From: Bacteroidales bacterium
GTDB taxonomy: Bacteria > Bacteroidota > Bacteroidia > Bacteroidales > UBA932
Direction: 5' to 3'
NCBI GenBank assembly: GCA_022648545.1
Contig: JALCMP010000003.1
Coordinates: 62,001 to 126,000 of the forward strand
Length of the DNA: 64,000 nt
The position numbers and the translations under genes are program-made. The notes under the pieces are model-generated. The model was not told the DNA's origin. It saw only the letters and a program-made list of their open reading frames with translations, and searched no databases. Positions 1-9,279 of the stretch are shown here, in pieces (position 1 is the first letter of the stretch; each line of letters begins with the position of its first letter).

Positions 1-119
1 GTATACCCGTTAGCGCAGTCGCTCCAGGCCTGCGGACCTCTAAGCGTAGCGCCCTGGTCTCCTTTGCTGCCCTTACGTATAAATTTTACTACTTGTGTTT
101 TGGATATACTTTTAGCCAT
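1..119 (-). CDS. Tail fibre or tail-tip protein, N-terminal fragment
   Basis: Only the first 39 codons are present; the gene starts with ATG at 119 and runs off the left edge. The visible part begins MAKSISKTQVV and continues with a short collagen-like stretch (GSKGDQGATLRGPQAW). Gly-rich openings followed by an RGP-W segment are common at the start of tail-tip and fibre proteins of Bacteroides phages, which probably bind the host surface. It follows the tail gene ending at 126 by six bases and so belongs to the same leftward tail operon. The function is inferred from position and this motif. Confidence 0.6.
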   Translation of the reverse strand, partial: MAKSISKTQVVKFIRKGSKGDQGATLRGPQAWSDCANGY

Positions 120-125
120 AGTCTT

Positions 126-1166
126 TTATTCTTCGCTTGTTATTGTTACCGATACGTCGCCGCCCGCCTGCTGGCAGTGCGCACGCGTTACCGTCTGGCT
201 TGCTTTTGCCGTAGTTCTGTCGGCGTTTAGGTAAACGCCCGCCGCGTCTTTCAGGACGAAATAAAACAGCGTGTCTAACGCTTTTGTGGACGTTCCGCGC
301 TTGACTACTACCGGCGTATAGGTTACTTCGCCGTTACCCGTCAAATCCTCGGTTATCGCCTCATCTTCGGGCTGCGGATGCGGGTCTATATCGTACGGGT
401 CGGAAGCGTCCATTACGCCTTGTATATCGGTTCCTATCTCTGCGCCGTTCCTTGAAACGTGTACGCGATACTCGCCGTAGGTATTAATATCCGCTGCGCT
501 TACCGTAAGCGTCTGGCTGGTGGTTCCCAGTGCCTCCCATCCGGTAGCGCCCATTTTCTCCCACGCGTAGGTAAGATCTAACGATAGGGCCTGGCCGCTC
601 TGGTATGCCATCGCCTTTAAAATGCAGCTTCCGTTTTTCTCGGTAATAACGAAATTTTTATTATCCCCGGCAGCTATTGTTACGCGGTAGCTGCTGCCGG
701 TTGCCGGCTGTATCGGTATGGTATAGCTGGCCTGGATAGTATCGGTTTGCGTACCGTACGAAATGGTGGCTACCATCTTGATAACTGCGGGCGCGAAGCC
801 GGCTATATCTACTATGTTTTTAAGGATCTGCAGGCCATAGTAAAGCTGGTCGCCGCTCGGTGCTATAGTTTTGAAATATCCGGCGAAAGTTCCGGTAGAT
901 ACTCCGCCGCTGAAATTGATTTTAGTACCGTTAAAATAGTACTCCATAGCGTCGGGATCTGCGACGCCCTCGGCTGACCGGCTGCTGGTGCAAACGAAAT
1001 ACAGCACCGGTTTAGTTTCTGCGAAATTAGGATAAATCGCTGTGCAGTCCTGCGGTGTTCCCTCGTAGTCCTGGTATAAATCCCCGGCAGGGCACATAAT
1101 CAGCGCCGTATAGGTTCCGGCCTTGCTGATAAATTTAATAGATCTACTTGTGCTTGCTATACTCAT
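126..1166 (-). CDS. Phage tail-tip protein with Ig-like module, function unknown
   Basis: I do not recognise a named family. The 346-residue product looks like a virion surface protein. Residues of about 120-150 contain a beta-strand segment (FAPAVIKMVATISYG) that resembles a segment in the protein encoded at 2868-4544 (YVPKVLKFIATVTLR). Residues of about 155-260 look like an Ig-like domain with a central Trp (YAWEKMGATGWEAL) and a YGEYRVHVSRNG strand. It lies downstream of the baseplate gene in the tail operon. A role in the tail tip or in host adhesion is inferred from position and the beta-rich composition. Confidence 0.55.
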   Translation of the reverse strand: MSIASTSRSIKFISKAGTYTALIMCPAGDLYQDYEGTPQDCTAIYPNFAETKPVLYFVCTSSRSAEGVADPDAMEYYFNGTKINFSGGVSTGTFAGYFKTIAPSGDQLYYGLQILKNIVDIAGFAPAVIKMVATISYGTQTDTIQASYTIPIQPATGSSYRVTIAAGDNKNFVITEKNGSCILKAMAYQSGQALSLDLTYAWEKMGATGWEALGTTSQTLTVSAADINTYGEYRVHVSRNGAEIGTDIQGVMDASDPYDIDPHPQPEDEAITEDLTGNGEVTYTPVVVKRGTSTKALDTLFYFVLKDAAGVYLNADRTTAKASQTVTRAHCQQAGGDVSVTITSEE

Positions 1167-1172
1167 AGGACA

Positions 1173-1676
1173 TTATTTTTTAGTGGTTTTCTTTTTTGGT
1201 GCGGCTGCTGGCTTTTCAGGTGCCGGCGACATTTTCAGCTGCTGGTCTGCTTCCGGTTCTGGTTCTGGTTGTGGATCTGCCGGCTGCTGGTCGGTTGCTG
1301 TCTCTTTATCTGCCTGCCCGTCCTCCGGTTGTTTCGGTTCTGCATCCGGTTGCTGATCCGCCGGCTGCTTCCCGGTCTCCGCTTCTTCTTCCGGCTGTGT
1401 TTCCTCTGCTTCCGGTGCCGGCTCTATAATAAACCGCGGATCCGTAGCTACGGGAAGCTCGCGTAGTACTGTTCCGTCTTGTTCCTCCCGCGCTTCGTGT
1501 GCCATAAGCGCTATACCGCCGATCTGCTCCAGTATCTGCGGTAGGTCTATCAGTTTACCGAAAGCCAACATATCGGCCTGCCATAGCAGATAGTTACCGT
1601 CTTGCAGCTGGTTTCGGTCTTTTTCTAAGCGCAGGTACTGCGCTACCTTGTAGTTTGCTTTAATGTATCGTGCCAT
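1173..1676 (-). CDS. Small phage protein with Pro/Glu/Gln-rich tail
   Basis: The 167-residue product has an ordered N-terminal half (about residues 1-85) beginning MARYIKANYKVAQYLRLEKD. The C-terminal half is low-complexity and built of Glu, Pro and Gln (stretches such as QPEPEPEADQQ), ending in a lysine-rich tail (PKKKTTKK). No catalytic motif is visible. It sits between two tail-tip genes with short gaps (6 and 18 bases), so it is probably a virion component or an assembly factor. The disordered tail suggests a flexible linker or binding region. I do not recognise a family. Confidence 0.5.
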   Translation of the reverse strand: MARYIKANYKVAQYLRLEKDRNQLQDGNYLLWQADMLAFGKLIDLPQILEQIGGIALMAHEAREEQDGTVLRELPVATDPRFIIEPAPEAEETQPEEEAETGKQPADQQPDAEPKQPEDGQADKETATDQQPADPQPEPEPEADQQLKMSPAPEKPAAAPKKKTTKK

Positions 1677-1694
1677 ATCTAAACTGTATATTTG

Positions 1695-2849
1695 TTAATG
1701 GAAAATAAATAGCTTTCCGTCGGCGTCTATAATCGCCTTGCCGTCGTGGTTATCCCGGGCTATGCCCGCCGGGCCTCTGTCTACCACGTCCAGGCCGATA
1801 ACGCCGCCGTATGTTTTATCCATAGCGGCAGTGGGCAGTATAGGGCTTTTCCCGTGTCCTACCTGCTCGTAAGATAGGCTGCCGGTAGCTTTGTTTTTGG
1901 CTATGTACCATAACGGCAGCAGCTCTTTTTCCGCGTTTGTTATTTCGCCGTTGGTGTTCCTGATAACCGCGGTAGGCGCTATCCTTAAAATACCGGTAGG
2001 GATATTATAGGGCGCTCCCGATATTTCGCACTCGTATTTCGATATTCGGCGGACAAAAACGGCCTCAGCAGACGGCGAAGCCTCCGTAAGTTCTACGCCT
2101 GCCGGCGTTCCCTCCGCACTGTATTTTACGCGGCAGCGCAGCTTCTTTTCCGCGCCCATAAGCCAGCGGTCTATAGTTACGCTTCCGTCTGTATTCAGTG
2201 TTATATCGCTATCCAGTACGGCGTCGTTTCCTGCGGCTCTCCAGGTGCTGCCGTCCAGTACTTCCCATACCAGGGCGTATCTTTCAGCGGGGCATACGCT
2301 ATCGCCCAGCCAGACGGTGGCCGTAACGGTCTGTTCCCTCGGATCCGAAAGCGGGTTATATACTGTCTGCTCTGCCGCGTCCAGCTCTACGCGCACCAGG
2401 TCGGAAGCGCTGCTGCAGCTTACCATATACGTACTGCGTATAGTACTTACCTGGCTGTTTCTTGCGTCTATGTATTCCGCGTAAAATTCCAGGGTAATAG
2501 GTACTTTAGGCTCCACGTTTTTCTTTACCTTGATACGCCCGGCCAAACCTCCGGTAGTGGTTATCTCGTAGTTAGTGTCCTCCGTGGATATAAGCCGGCG
2601 CACCCCGTTTATGGTTTCGTACCAGCGTACGTTTGTCAGCGCGTGGTTTACCCGTCCGGCCGGCAGTACTTCGTCTTTATCCAGTATAGATACGCAGGGC
2701 TGCAAAATTAGAGGCGTCAGCGTATAATCTGGCGTGTATTCCAGCGTATCGGCGTTATAGTTCTGTTTATCCGGTACGCTTCCGTCCACTGTAAACGATA
2801 TTTGCAGCTGTAGCGGTTTCCAGTTAAAATCAAATCTTTTTGTTTTCAT
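1695..2849 (-). CDS. Phage tail-tip protein, beta-rich, function unknown
   Basis: The 384-residue product is rich in alternating hydrophobic and polar strands and has recurring Trp residues typical of Ig-like folds (RWYETINGVRR near residue 75; LVWEVLDGSTWRAAG near residue 207). The N-terminus has no signal peptide. The C-terminal 70 residues (LGLDVVDRGPAGIARD region) look like a separate small domain. It lies in the tail operon just after the large baseplate-like protein at 2868-4544. Its place next to the tail fibre suggests a tail-tip or receptor-contact protein. No family is recognised, so the role is inferred. Confidence 0.55.
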   Translation of the reverse strand: MKTKRFDFNWKPLQLQISFTVDGSVPDKQNYNADTLEYTPDYTLTPLILQPCVSILDKDEVLPAGRVNHALTNVRWYETINGVRRLISTEDTNYEITTTGGLAGRIKVKKNVEPKVPITLEFYAEYIDARNSQVSTIRSTYMVSCSSASDLVRVELDAAEQTVYNPLSDPREQTVTATVWLGDSVCPAERYALVWEVLDGSTWRAAGNDAVLDSDITLNTDGSVTIDRWLMGAEKKLRCRVKYSAEGTPAGVELTEASPSAEAVFVRRISKYECEISGAPYNIPTGILRIAPTAVIRNTNGEITNAEKELLPLWYIAKNKATGSLSYEQVGHGKSPILPTAAMDKTYGGVIGLDVVDRGPAGIARDNHDGKAIIDADGKLFIFH

Positions 2850-2867
2850 TTTACTAAGCCCTTTATA

Positions 2868-4544
2868 TTAATACTGAAAAATAGTGGTTTCGGTACCCAG
2901 CGCCTCGCCGGCTCCGTCTCTCAAAGTAACTGTAGCTATGAATTTAAGCACCTTTGGCACGTAGCCGTTAAAATCGCAGTCGGCGGTAGTCAGGTCTATA
3001 GATTTACCGGCGCCGGCCCGGCTGATCGCCCAGGCGTTATCGGACGCTACGCGCTCGTTTCCGTCTGCATCCTCGCTGTATCTCGTCCAGGCTACATCGT
3101 TGGCCAGTATATCGTCCGTTATATCCTGGTTATGCAGTTTTGCTACGATCGTCAGCGTCAGGTTAAATCTGTCCGGATCAAAAATATAGTCGGTGTCCTC
3201 AAAATCCACCGTAAATTCCGGGTTTCCCTCAACCATACCCCAGTCCGTATTATTCCAGGCCGGGGCCGTATGCGTACCAGTAAGCGCGCAGCGATAGCGG
3301 CAGCCCTTATACCATACGTCCGATACTTCGTATACGTTCGTCGTAGGGTTCAGCGTAGCGGCGTAATAGTCGGCGGTAGCGCTCCACTGTCCGCGGTCTA
3401 CTATCTCGCTGACCGGCCGGCCCTGGTAGTCTATCCGGATAATATCCTGGACGATCAAACCGCGGGCGTATACGTAGTCCTGACCCTCGATAATAGGCAG
3501 ATCCATAGTTTGCAGAAATTCCGGCAGGGTTCCAAAGGTGGCGCCGTAGTTCTCTACGTCTATTATCGGCTTCGTTACCCCGGTAAGCCTTACTATCCGG
3601 CCCTCGGTGCTGCTTAGGTATATGCAGCTTTGCCGCCTCGTGTCTGTCTGGTTTCCCCAGCGCGCTATATTCATCATCTCGCACGGCGGGTAATTGCTGC
3701 CGCTCGGTGTGTCCGCGTCGTCGTATAGCGTTACTTCGATATAATTGTTAGCCGTATTTACGCTGTTTACCCGCATCCAGCTTGTATAGTACTGTCCGCT
3801 TCCGGCCGCCAGCGTATTGATAATACCTTTCAGTACATTGTTTTGCGCCTGGGCGGTAAAATAGCCATCCCATTTACGGCGAAGATGCAAACCGTAGCAG
3901 CGGTTACCTAAGTCGTCTACGCTCTCGATCGTGTCCGCTTCTGTCAGCAGCTGGTCTCCCTCTATGGCCGTAAGCCGGTTAATTATAAGCTCCAGGCACT
4001 CGAAATAAGTACGCACGCGTACGCTTTCAAATTCGGCGTTGCCCAGCTTGTCTATACCGGCACCGGTTCCGCTGTATAGGTCTTTGACGAAAGTACCATA
4101 CTGCGCGCCGTCCTTGAAAACCGCCAGCCCTAATACGGTAAGCATTTTTTCAAAGGTTAGGTTACCTTTGGCCACATCGTCGGCCAGACGCGATAAAAAC
4201 TGCTCGCGTACCGGGCTGTCCGGCGTCAGGTCTTTAGCCAGGTCGGCTAACCCGGCCTTTACCTTTTCCGTTACATACTGCAGCACTATGTTACCCCGGT
4301 CGTCCAGTACCTCCCGCGGCTGCGTAAGATACAGATACCCGTTTTCGTCTACGCTGATCTGGTCTAACGCCGTTTTGTTCGCGTGGCGGTGGCTGTCTGC
4401 GTCGTTTCCGATTTCGCCTGATACATTTACTACGGTACTGCCGGTGGATCCTCCGGGCGCACCGCCGCCCAGCTCGCGTAAACGTTTGCTACGCGGGCGG
4501 GCACCTCTGCGGTAGGTTGTAAGTATAAATTTCTTTTCTGACAT
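2868..4544 (-). CDS. Phage baseplate or tail-fibre protein
   Basis: This 558-residue protein starts with a basic segment (TTYRRGARPRSKRLREL) and a Gly-rich linker, followed by a short segment (GNDADSHRHANKTALDQI) that recurs in tail proteins of Bacteroidales phages. Residues of about 90-190 look helical and could form a trimeric stalk. The C-terminal 110 residues form a beta-rich module that resembles part of the protein at 126-1166. It lies directly downstream of the tail hub gene at 4551-6836, the usual place for the side or tip fibre attachment protein. The assignment as a baseplate or fibre component rests on position and composition. Confidence 0.6.
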   Translation of the reverse strand: MSEKKFILTTYRRGARPRSKRLRELGGGAPGGSTGSTVVNVSGEIGNDADSHRHANKTALDQISVDENGYLYLTQPREVLDDRGNIVLQYVTEKVKAGLADLAKDLTPDSPVREQFLSRLADDVAKGNLTFEKMLTVLGLAVFKDGAQYGTFVKDLYSGTGAGIDKLGNAEFESVRVRTYFECLELIINRLTAIEGDQLLTEADTIESVDDLGNRCYGLHLRRKWDGYFTAQAQNNVLKGIINTLAAGSGQYYTSWMRVNSVNTANNYIEVTLYDDADTPSGSNYPPCEMMNIARWGNQTDTRRQSCIYLSSTEGRIVRLTGVTKPIIDVENYGATFGTLPEFLQTMDLPIIEGQDYVYARGLIVQDIIRIDYQGRPVSEIVDRGQWSATADYYAATLNPTTNVYEVSDVWYKGCRYRCALTGTHTAPAWNNTDWGMVEGNPEFTVDFEDTDYIFDPDRFNLTLTIVAKLHNQDITDDILANDVAWTRYSEDADGNERVASDNAWAISRAGAGKSIDLTTADCDFNGYVPKVLKFIATVTLRDGAGEALGTETTIFQY

Positions 4545-4550
4545 ATTCGG

Positions 4551-6836
4551 TTAATTTTGTTTATCGTATTCGTCCGGGCGCAGCTCCACGTATGTAGCGT
4601 CGCTGCAATCCATACGCACGTCCTGCACTTCTTCCGTTACCATAAATTTTTTATCCTGCTGGTTCTGCTCGCTGTAGGTGGCGATAGGGTCGTGCATCAG
4701 CTCGGCTTCTCCGCTTAGCGTGGTACGCCGCTTTGCAAACTGGCTGTATAGCGTTCCTATAAGCAGTTCTTCCGCCTGGGCAGTACGTCCGGCCCTGGTA
4801 AGGTTTCTAATCTGTTTACCGTTCTGCGCATTGAAATACGCGCCGCGGGCTGTAGGTACGCCCTCCGCGCTGGTTCCGCAGATCGTATCTATATCTATAC
4901 TTTCCTTAGCCGCCGTATTCAGTTCGCCGTTATATTCTACATCGTCCGCGTTTATGGCCTGCTCAAACTGGGTATTATTCATTATCTCCACTTTCGGCAG
5001 TTTAAACATTATCCAGTTATATTTTTTCCATAGGCCCTTTGGGTTGTTGTAGTTTACATTTTCCAGACTGTGCCCGTCATCGCATAGCTGCCACGTTCCG
5101 CCGCATATCTCTATCCAGAAAGTACCGGCCCCGGCCTCCGGATAAGGTATATACTGCCCGGCCTCCGCGTTTGTCAGTACCGATACGGTATTACTTTTAT
5201 GCGGATTTATGGCCGGTCTGTTTGTTTTCCATCCCAGTACGCCGCTGGTCTCGTTTCTGTCTTTGGCGTCATACCAGGCCAGCCAGCCCCAGCGGTTAGG
5301 TTTTCCGTTGCTGTCCTCCTGGTAAACGTACCATTGGCCGTAGGTAGCCGTTAGCGTAGTTATCGGATAGTCTACAGACTGTTTAACCAGCTCCCGGTTA
5401 TCCCATACGTATACCGTATCGCTTCCGTCCGGCTTAAACTTGATAAGCACGGGCACGTACATAAAGTTACCGCGGCTGTTCCACATATTGTACCAGTCTT
5501 TTTCTTCCTCGTACTTCATAATGTTAGCCGCGCTTTCAAACGGATTAAACCGCGGATCCAGCAGCATTTCCAAACTTATACGCAGCATAAGATCCCGGCT
5601 GTTATCCACCGGCGGCAGCCATACTTCGCTACTCTTAAAAAGCGTAATACCTATATCTGTAAGAAAGCCTACCAGGGAAGCCGTAGGAAGCCCGTAGCCG
5701 CTTTTTCTAAGCTGCGCCGTCCAGTTATGGCTGTCGCCAACTTTAAAGCCCTCAAACGCCGTAGTTCGTATGGCTATTCCCTCGCAGTCGTTACCGTCGT
5801 ACTGCGGTACTATCCTAAAAAAGTTTACGGCGCTGTTTATTGTGGCGTTCTTTCCCTGCTTTGACAGCCATATAGTAAACCCGCTATCCGTCGCGTCTAT
5901 CCAGTCGTATAGGTTGGTGCTGTAGTGGTATGAAAAATACCGCGCGTTTTCCGTGCTTATTCCGGTAGCGTTGTTTATGGCTATACTGTCTTTCGGTGTC
6001 TCTATGCTATCCAGCCAGCATTTTTCGGGCAGCAGGTTACCGGCCTGCGCGTAGGTGTTCCAGGTTATCTTTGCGTTATTGTATACCACGTCTACGCCCA
6101 TAGTCTGGCTGCTTCCGCTCCAGGTTATCTGTTTCGTGGTGGCTTTGGTATACAGCCCGTTTAGATCGTATACGTATACTTTGCCGCAGCGCTGCACCAT
6201 ACGCAGGCCCAGCGGCTGTAATACTCCCTCGACAACTTCCGCCAGCGTTGAGGCTTCGCCGTCCTCGTCGTAAAAATTATCGCTCCGCACTTTTAGGCTG
6301 GCCAGGCTCATAGCGGTAGCAAACTGCGCCGACAGCTGCGTACTTATCAGGCTGCAGTCTATGCCGCCGTATTCTATTCCGCAGCGCCCTATACAGTAGC
6401 TAACCACATCTTCCAGCGACAACATACCGGCGCGGTCATATTTCAAACGATCCATTACGCCGAAATCGCTAAACGTAAGCGTAACGGTGTACCCTTTGGC
6501 CTGCTCGTACGGTTCTTCGTAAAACTCTGTGTCTATCGTTCCGCTCCAGTATAGGGTAGTATTTCGGTATACGTTAAGCACTATACGGCCTACTTCCACG
6601 CTATACAGATCTTCGTAGGTTCTGTCTCCGGGGCTTATTATTTTAAGCGTGGCCACCGCTCCGCAGATAACCTCTTCTTTGCTTTTGTTTCCCCATTCGA
6701 TAACCAGCGGCTGGTCTGCATCAAAAACCAGCTGCCCTATGGTCGTAAACTCGCTGTCGGCCTCCTGCAGTATATCGGCGCGCCAGATAACGCCCGATAT
6801 GCTTATAAATTTTCCGGTATATCTTAAATACTTCAT
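4551..6836 (-). CDS. Distal tail / tail hub protein
   Basis: The protein has 761 residues from the ATG at 6836; an alternative GTG at 6845 would overlap the tape measure stop. The gene follows the tape measure gene directly, where siphoviruses encode the distal tail and hub proteins. The first 150 residues (MKYLRYTGKFISISGVIWRA at the start, later YWSGTIDTEFYEEPYEQ) look like the jelly-roll N-terminus of such proteins. The central part (VLQPLGLRMVQRCGKVYVYD near residue 210) resembles hub domains that form the tail tip ring. No peptidase motif is obvious. It probably forms the baseplate centre that docks fibres. Confidence 0.65.
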   Translation of the reverse strand: MKYLRYTGKFISISGVIWRADILQEADSEFTTIGQLVFDADQPLVIEWGNKSKEEVICGAVATLKIISPGDRTYEDLYSVEVGRIVLNVYRNTTLYWSGTIDTEFYEEPYEQAKGYTVTLTFSDFGVMDRLKYDRAGMLSLEDVVSYCIGRCGIEYGGIDCSLISTQLSAQFATAMSLASLKVRSDNFYDEDGEASTLAEVVEGVLQPLGLRMVQRCGKVYVYDLNGLYTKATTKQITWSGSSQTMGVDVVYNNAKITWNTYAQAGNLLPEKCWLDSIETPKDSIAINNATGISTENARYFSYHYSTNLYDWIDATDSGFTIWLSKQGKNATINSAVNFFRIVPQYDGNDCEGIAIRTTAFEGFKVGDSHNWTAQLRKSGYGLPTASLVGFLTDIGITLFKSSEVWLPPVDNSRDLMLRISLEMLLDPRFNPFESAANIMKYEEEKDWYNMWNSRGNFMYVPVLIKFKPDGSDTVYVWDNRELVKQSVDYPITTLTATYGQWYVYQEDSNGKPNRWGWLAWYDAKDRNETSGVLGWKTNRPAINPHKSNTVSVLTNAEAGQYIPYPEAGAGTFWIEICGGTWQLCDDGHSLENVNYNNPKGLWKKYNWIMFKLPKVEIMNNTQFEQAINADDVEYNGELNTAAKESIDIDTICGTSAEGVPTARGAYFNAQNGKQIRNLTRAGRTAQAEELLIGTLYSQFAKRRTTLSGEAELMHDPIATYSEQNQQDKKFMVTEEVQDVRMDCSDATYVELRPDEYDKQN

Positions 6837-6837
6837 A

Positions 6838-9267
6838 CTATCCACGGTTTATAATTGCGTTTTCCTTGCTGAGTATTCCCACCAGGGTACGGCCTCTAAT
6901 CTCAAATTCCACCTTTCCAAAGTCGGCGGCTACCGGTGTAGCCAGCATACCGCGCAGCTTATCCAAAGGCGCTACCACTTCCGGGTTATTCTTTGCTCCC
7001 GCATATTCTCCGAACAAACCCAAAGTAGGGCCGTAGGCTATACCTCCGGAAGCAAATTTCGGTACAGACGATTTAGCCTTAGCGATCATAGCTATCATAG
7101 TGGCCACCATAGCGGCAGCGATAGCCACGCCGGCAAACGGGATCCAGCTGTGCGCCTTGAAAACTTTTGCGGTGGCTGCCGTCGTATCGGCTGCCGCCTC
7201 TATTCCGGACGCCGTGGTTTTGGCCGTACTGTTTGCTACTTCTATGCCGGTAGCAGTAGTATCTGCCGTCGCAGTGGCTAATACTGCGGCTGCTTTGTTC
7301 TGTTCTGCCGCCGTCTGCATATTCGTAGCTCCGGTCATCATCTGGATAATTCCTATAAATTCCTTTATACCGTTATACAGATTAATAAAGCCGTCTACTA
7401 TCCTGGTAACCATCTGCCAGGCGTTGCCGTTACCTTTCAGGGCTTCCGTTATTCCCTCGATACTTCCGCCTACAGTCTTTACGGCGCCCCATTCTCTGCC
7501 CAGTGCCTGGCCGGTAGTCATACTTACGCGCTCGGCTTCTCTGCCGGCCTCCCGTATGGCGTCCGCCTTAGCGTTCCAGGCTGCTATCTGCTGGTTAATC
7601 TCGGCCGCCTCGCTTATAGTAGCGTTCTGCAGCTGGTCGTTAAGCAGCTGTATATTTCCGCTTATATCCGCCAGGGTCTCTGCGTCCGCTTTCCATAGCG
7701 GGCCGTTATCCTCTACGCCGTCCTCGACAGCTTCGGCCACCTTTTTACCCAGCGCCTGGTATTTGTCTAACTCTCCCTCGTATGCCTCTATTTCCTTGTT
7801 TATGGCCTCTATGGCGGCTTCGCTCGTCGCTTCGCGTAATCTATCCCGCGCGTCCTCTATCTTTTCCTCCAGCTGCCCTATAAGGCCCTCGCTGGCTTTT
7901 GCCTTCGGCACTGCAGCCGTGGCGGTAGATTTAGCCGGCTTATAATTTGCGTACTTGTTTTTAGTGGCTTCCAGGTCTAAGGTAGGCGCTTCCTCGGTCT
8001 TTTTTACGTCCACCTCTACTTCTACCTTTTTACCACCCAGGCCCAAAATACCTTTTAACCAGTTCCAGGCTTCCTTACATTTTTTAGACAGCCACTCGAA
8101 AGCCTTAGCCAAACCGTTTACTATGGCATTTGCCAGCGGCTTTATTACGCTCCATACTTTATCGCAGATCTCCCGGAAGCCGTCGCAGTGCTTATATGCT
8201 GCTATCAGCGCGGTAACCAGTGCACCTATGGCGGTAATCAGTATACCGATAGGGTTAGCGGAAAGCACCAGGTTTAAAATCTTCTGTACTCCCGTCCAGG
8301 CTGCCGTAGCCGCGGACGCTATTTTCTGGGCTGCCGCAGTGGCCAGGGCTGCCACCTTGTTTTTGATCATAGCGGCCGCCGATACTGTAAACGCTTTGGC
8401 ACTGTGGTAAAGCGTTACACATAGCGTTTTAATTCCGGCCGTTAGTGTCGCTACTCCGGATAGGGCGGTAATAGCCTGGGCGGCTATCGTAACAAACGGA
8501 AGCGCGCCGTTTACAAGCCCGCCTATCTGTTCTTTGTAGTCTCCTAATACATTTACTAACTGCTGCTGCTTTCCGCTGTCTGTGGCCGCTAATTGGCTGT
8601 TCATCTGGCCGACATTGTTTGTTATAACCTGGGCCAGCATTGCCGCGCGTTCTTCCTCGGTTCCGTATTTTAATACTTTCTGCTCGGCCTCGTCGAAAGT
8701 AATACCCACACGGGTAAGCGCCGCCGTCTGGCCCTGCATAACTTTACCCATAAGGTTACCCACGTTTACGGCGTCCTGGGTAGTAGCGTTTAGTCCTTTT
8801 TGCTGGGCTATCAAATTATTCATAGCCGGCAGCAGGGTTTTCAAACTTTCTTTCTGCGTCAAAAATGTAGCCACCTGCTGGGCACCTGATAACTGCACCT
8901 CGTTGCCGATAACTCCTATCTGCTGCTGGGCGCTTGCCAAATCTTTTATGGCCTGCACTTCCTCGGCAGTAGATCCCATACGCTGCTGCATTACCGTTTC
9001 CAGCTTCTTTTCCGCCGTTTCCTGCACCGCGTACGCGTCGCCTAAATCTTTCATCGTAGCGTGAAGCTGGTTAAAGCTGCGCTGCGCCGCATCTATTCCG
9101 GTAGCCAGGGCAGCAAAATTTATCGTATTTGTGCTTAGCCTCTTAGCCTCGGACATAGTAGACGATATTACGGTTTTCAGGCCCTCGGCGTCTTTGGCCA
9201 GATCCTTAAAACCCTTACTGTCTCCATCCAGTTTAAAGGTTATACTTATTGTACTTTTTCCTGCCAT
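6838..9267 (-). CDS. Tail tape measure protein
   Basis: At 809 residues this is the longest phage product and it sits right after the tail chaperone pair, the standard position. The N-terminal 250 residues are long helices with many Ala, Gln and Lys and look coiled-coil. A hydrophobic stretch at about residues 250-370 could span the membrane during DNA injection. A second helical and hydrophobic block follows. The C-terminus carries the Gly-rich motif ASGGIAYGPTLGLFGE common in tape measure proteins. Family knowledge says that it sets tail length; 809 residues would fit a tail near 120 nm if about 1.5 angstrom per residue holds. Confidence 0.88.
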   Translation of the reverse strand: MAGKSTISITFKLDGDSKGFKDLAKDAEGLKTVISSTMSEAKRLSTNTINFAALATGIDAAQRSFNQLHATMKDLGDAYAVQETAEKKLETVMQQRMGSTAEEVQAIKDLASAQQQIGVIGNEVQLSGAQQVATFLTQKESLKTLLPAMNNLIAQQKGLNATTQDAVNVGNLMGKVMQGQTAALTRVGITFDEAEQKVLKYGTEEERAAMLAQVITNNVGQMNSQLAATDSGKQQQLVNVLGDYKEQIGGLVNGALPFVTIAAQAITALSGVATLTAGIKTLCVTLYHSAKAFTVSAAAMIKNKVAALATAAAQKIASAATAAWTGVQKILNLVLSANPIGILITAIGALVTALIAAYKHCDGFREICDKVWSVIKPLANAIVNGLAKAFEWLSKKCKEAWNWLKGILGLGGKKVEVEVDVKKTEEAPTLDLEATKNKYANYKPAKSTATAAVPKAKASEGLIGQLEEKIEDARDRLREATSEAAIEAINKEIEAYEGELDKYQALGKKVAEAVEDGVEDNGPLWKADAETLADISGNIQLLNDQLQNATISEAAEINQQIAAWNAKADAIREAGREAERVSMTTGQALGREWGAVKTVGGSIEGITEALKGNGNAWQMVTRIVDGFINLYNGIKEFIGIIQMMTGATNMQTAAEQNKAAAVLATATADTTATGIEVANSTAKTTASGIEAAADTTAATAKVFKAHSWIPFAGVAIAAAMVATMIAMIAKAKSSVPKFASGGIAYGPTLGLFGEYAGAKNNPEVVAPLDKLRGMLATPVAADFGKVEFEIRGRTLVGILSKENAIINRG

Positions 9268-9279
9268 TTTCTTTTATGG

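Noticed and set aside
7100-8410. Long frames on the plus strand opposite the tape measure gene
   Set aside because: They are antisense frames produced by the repetitive Ala/Gln-rich coding pattern; the minus-strand tape measure protein explains the region fully.
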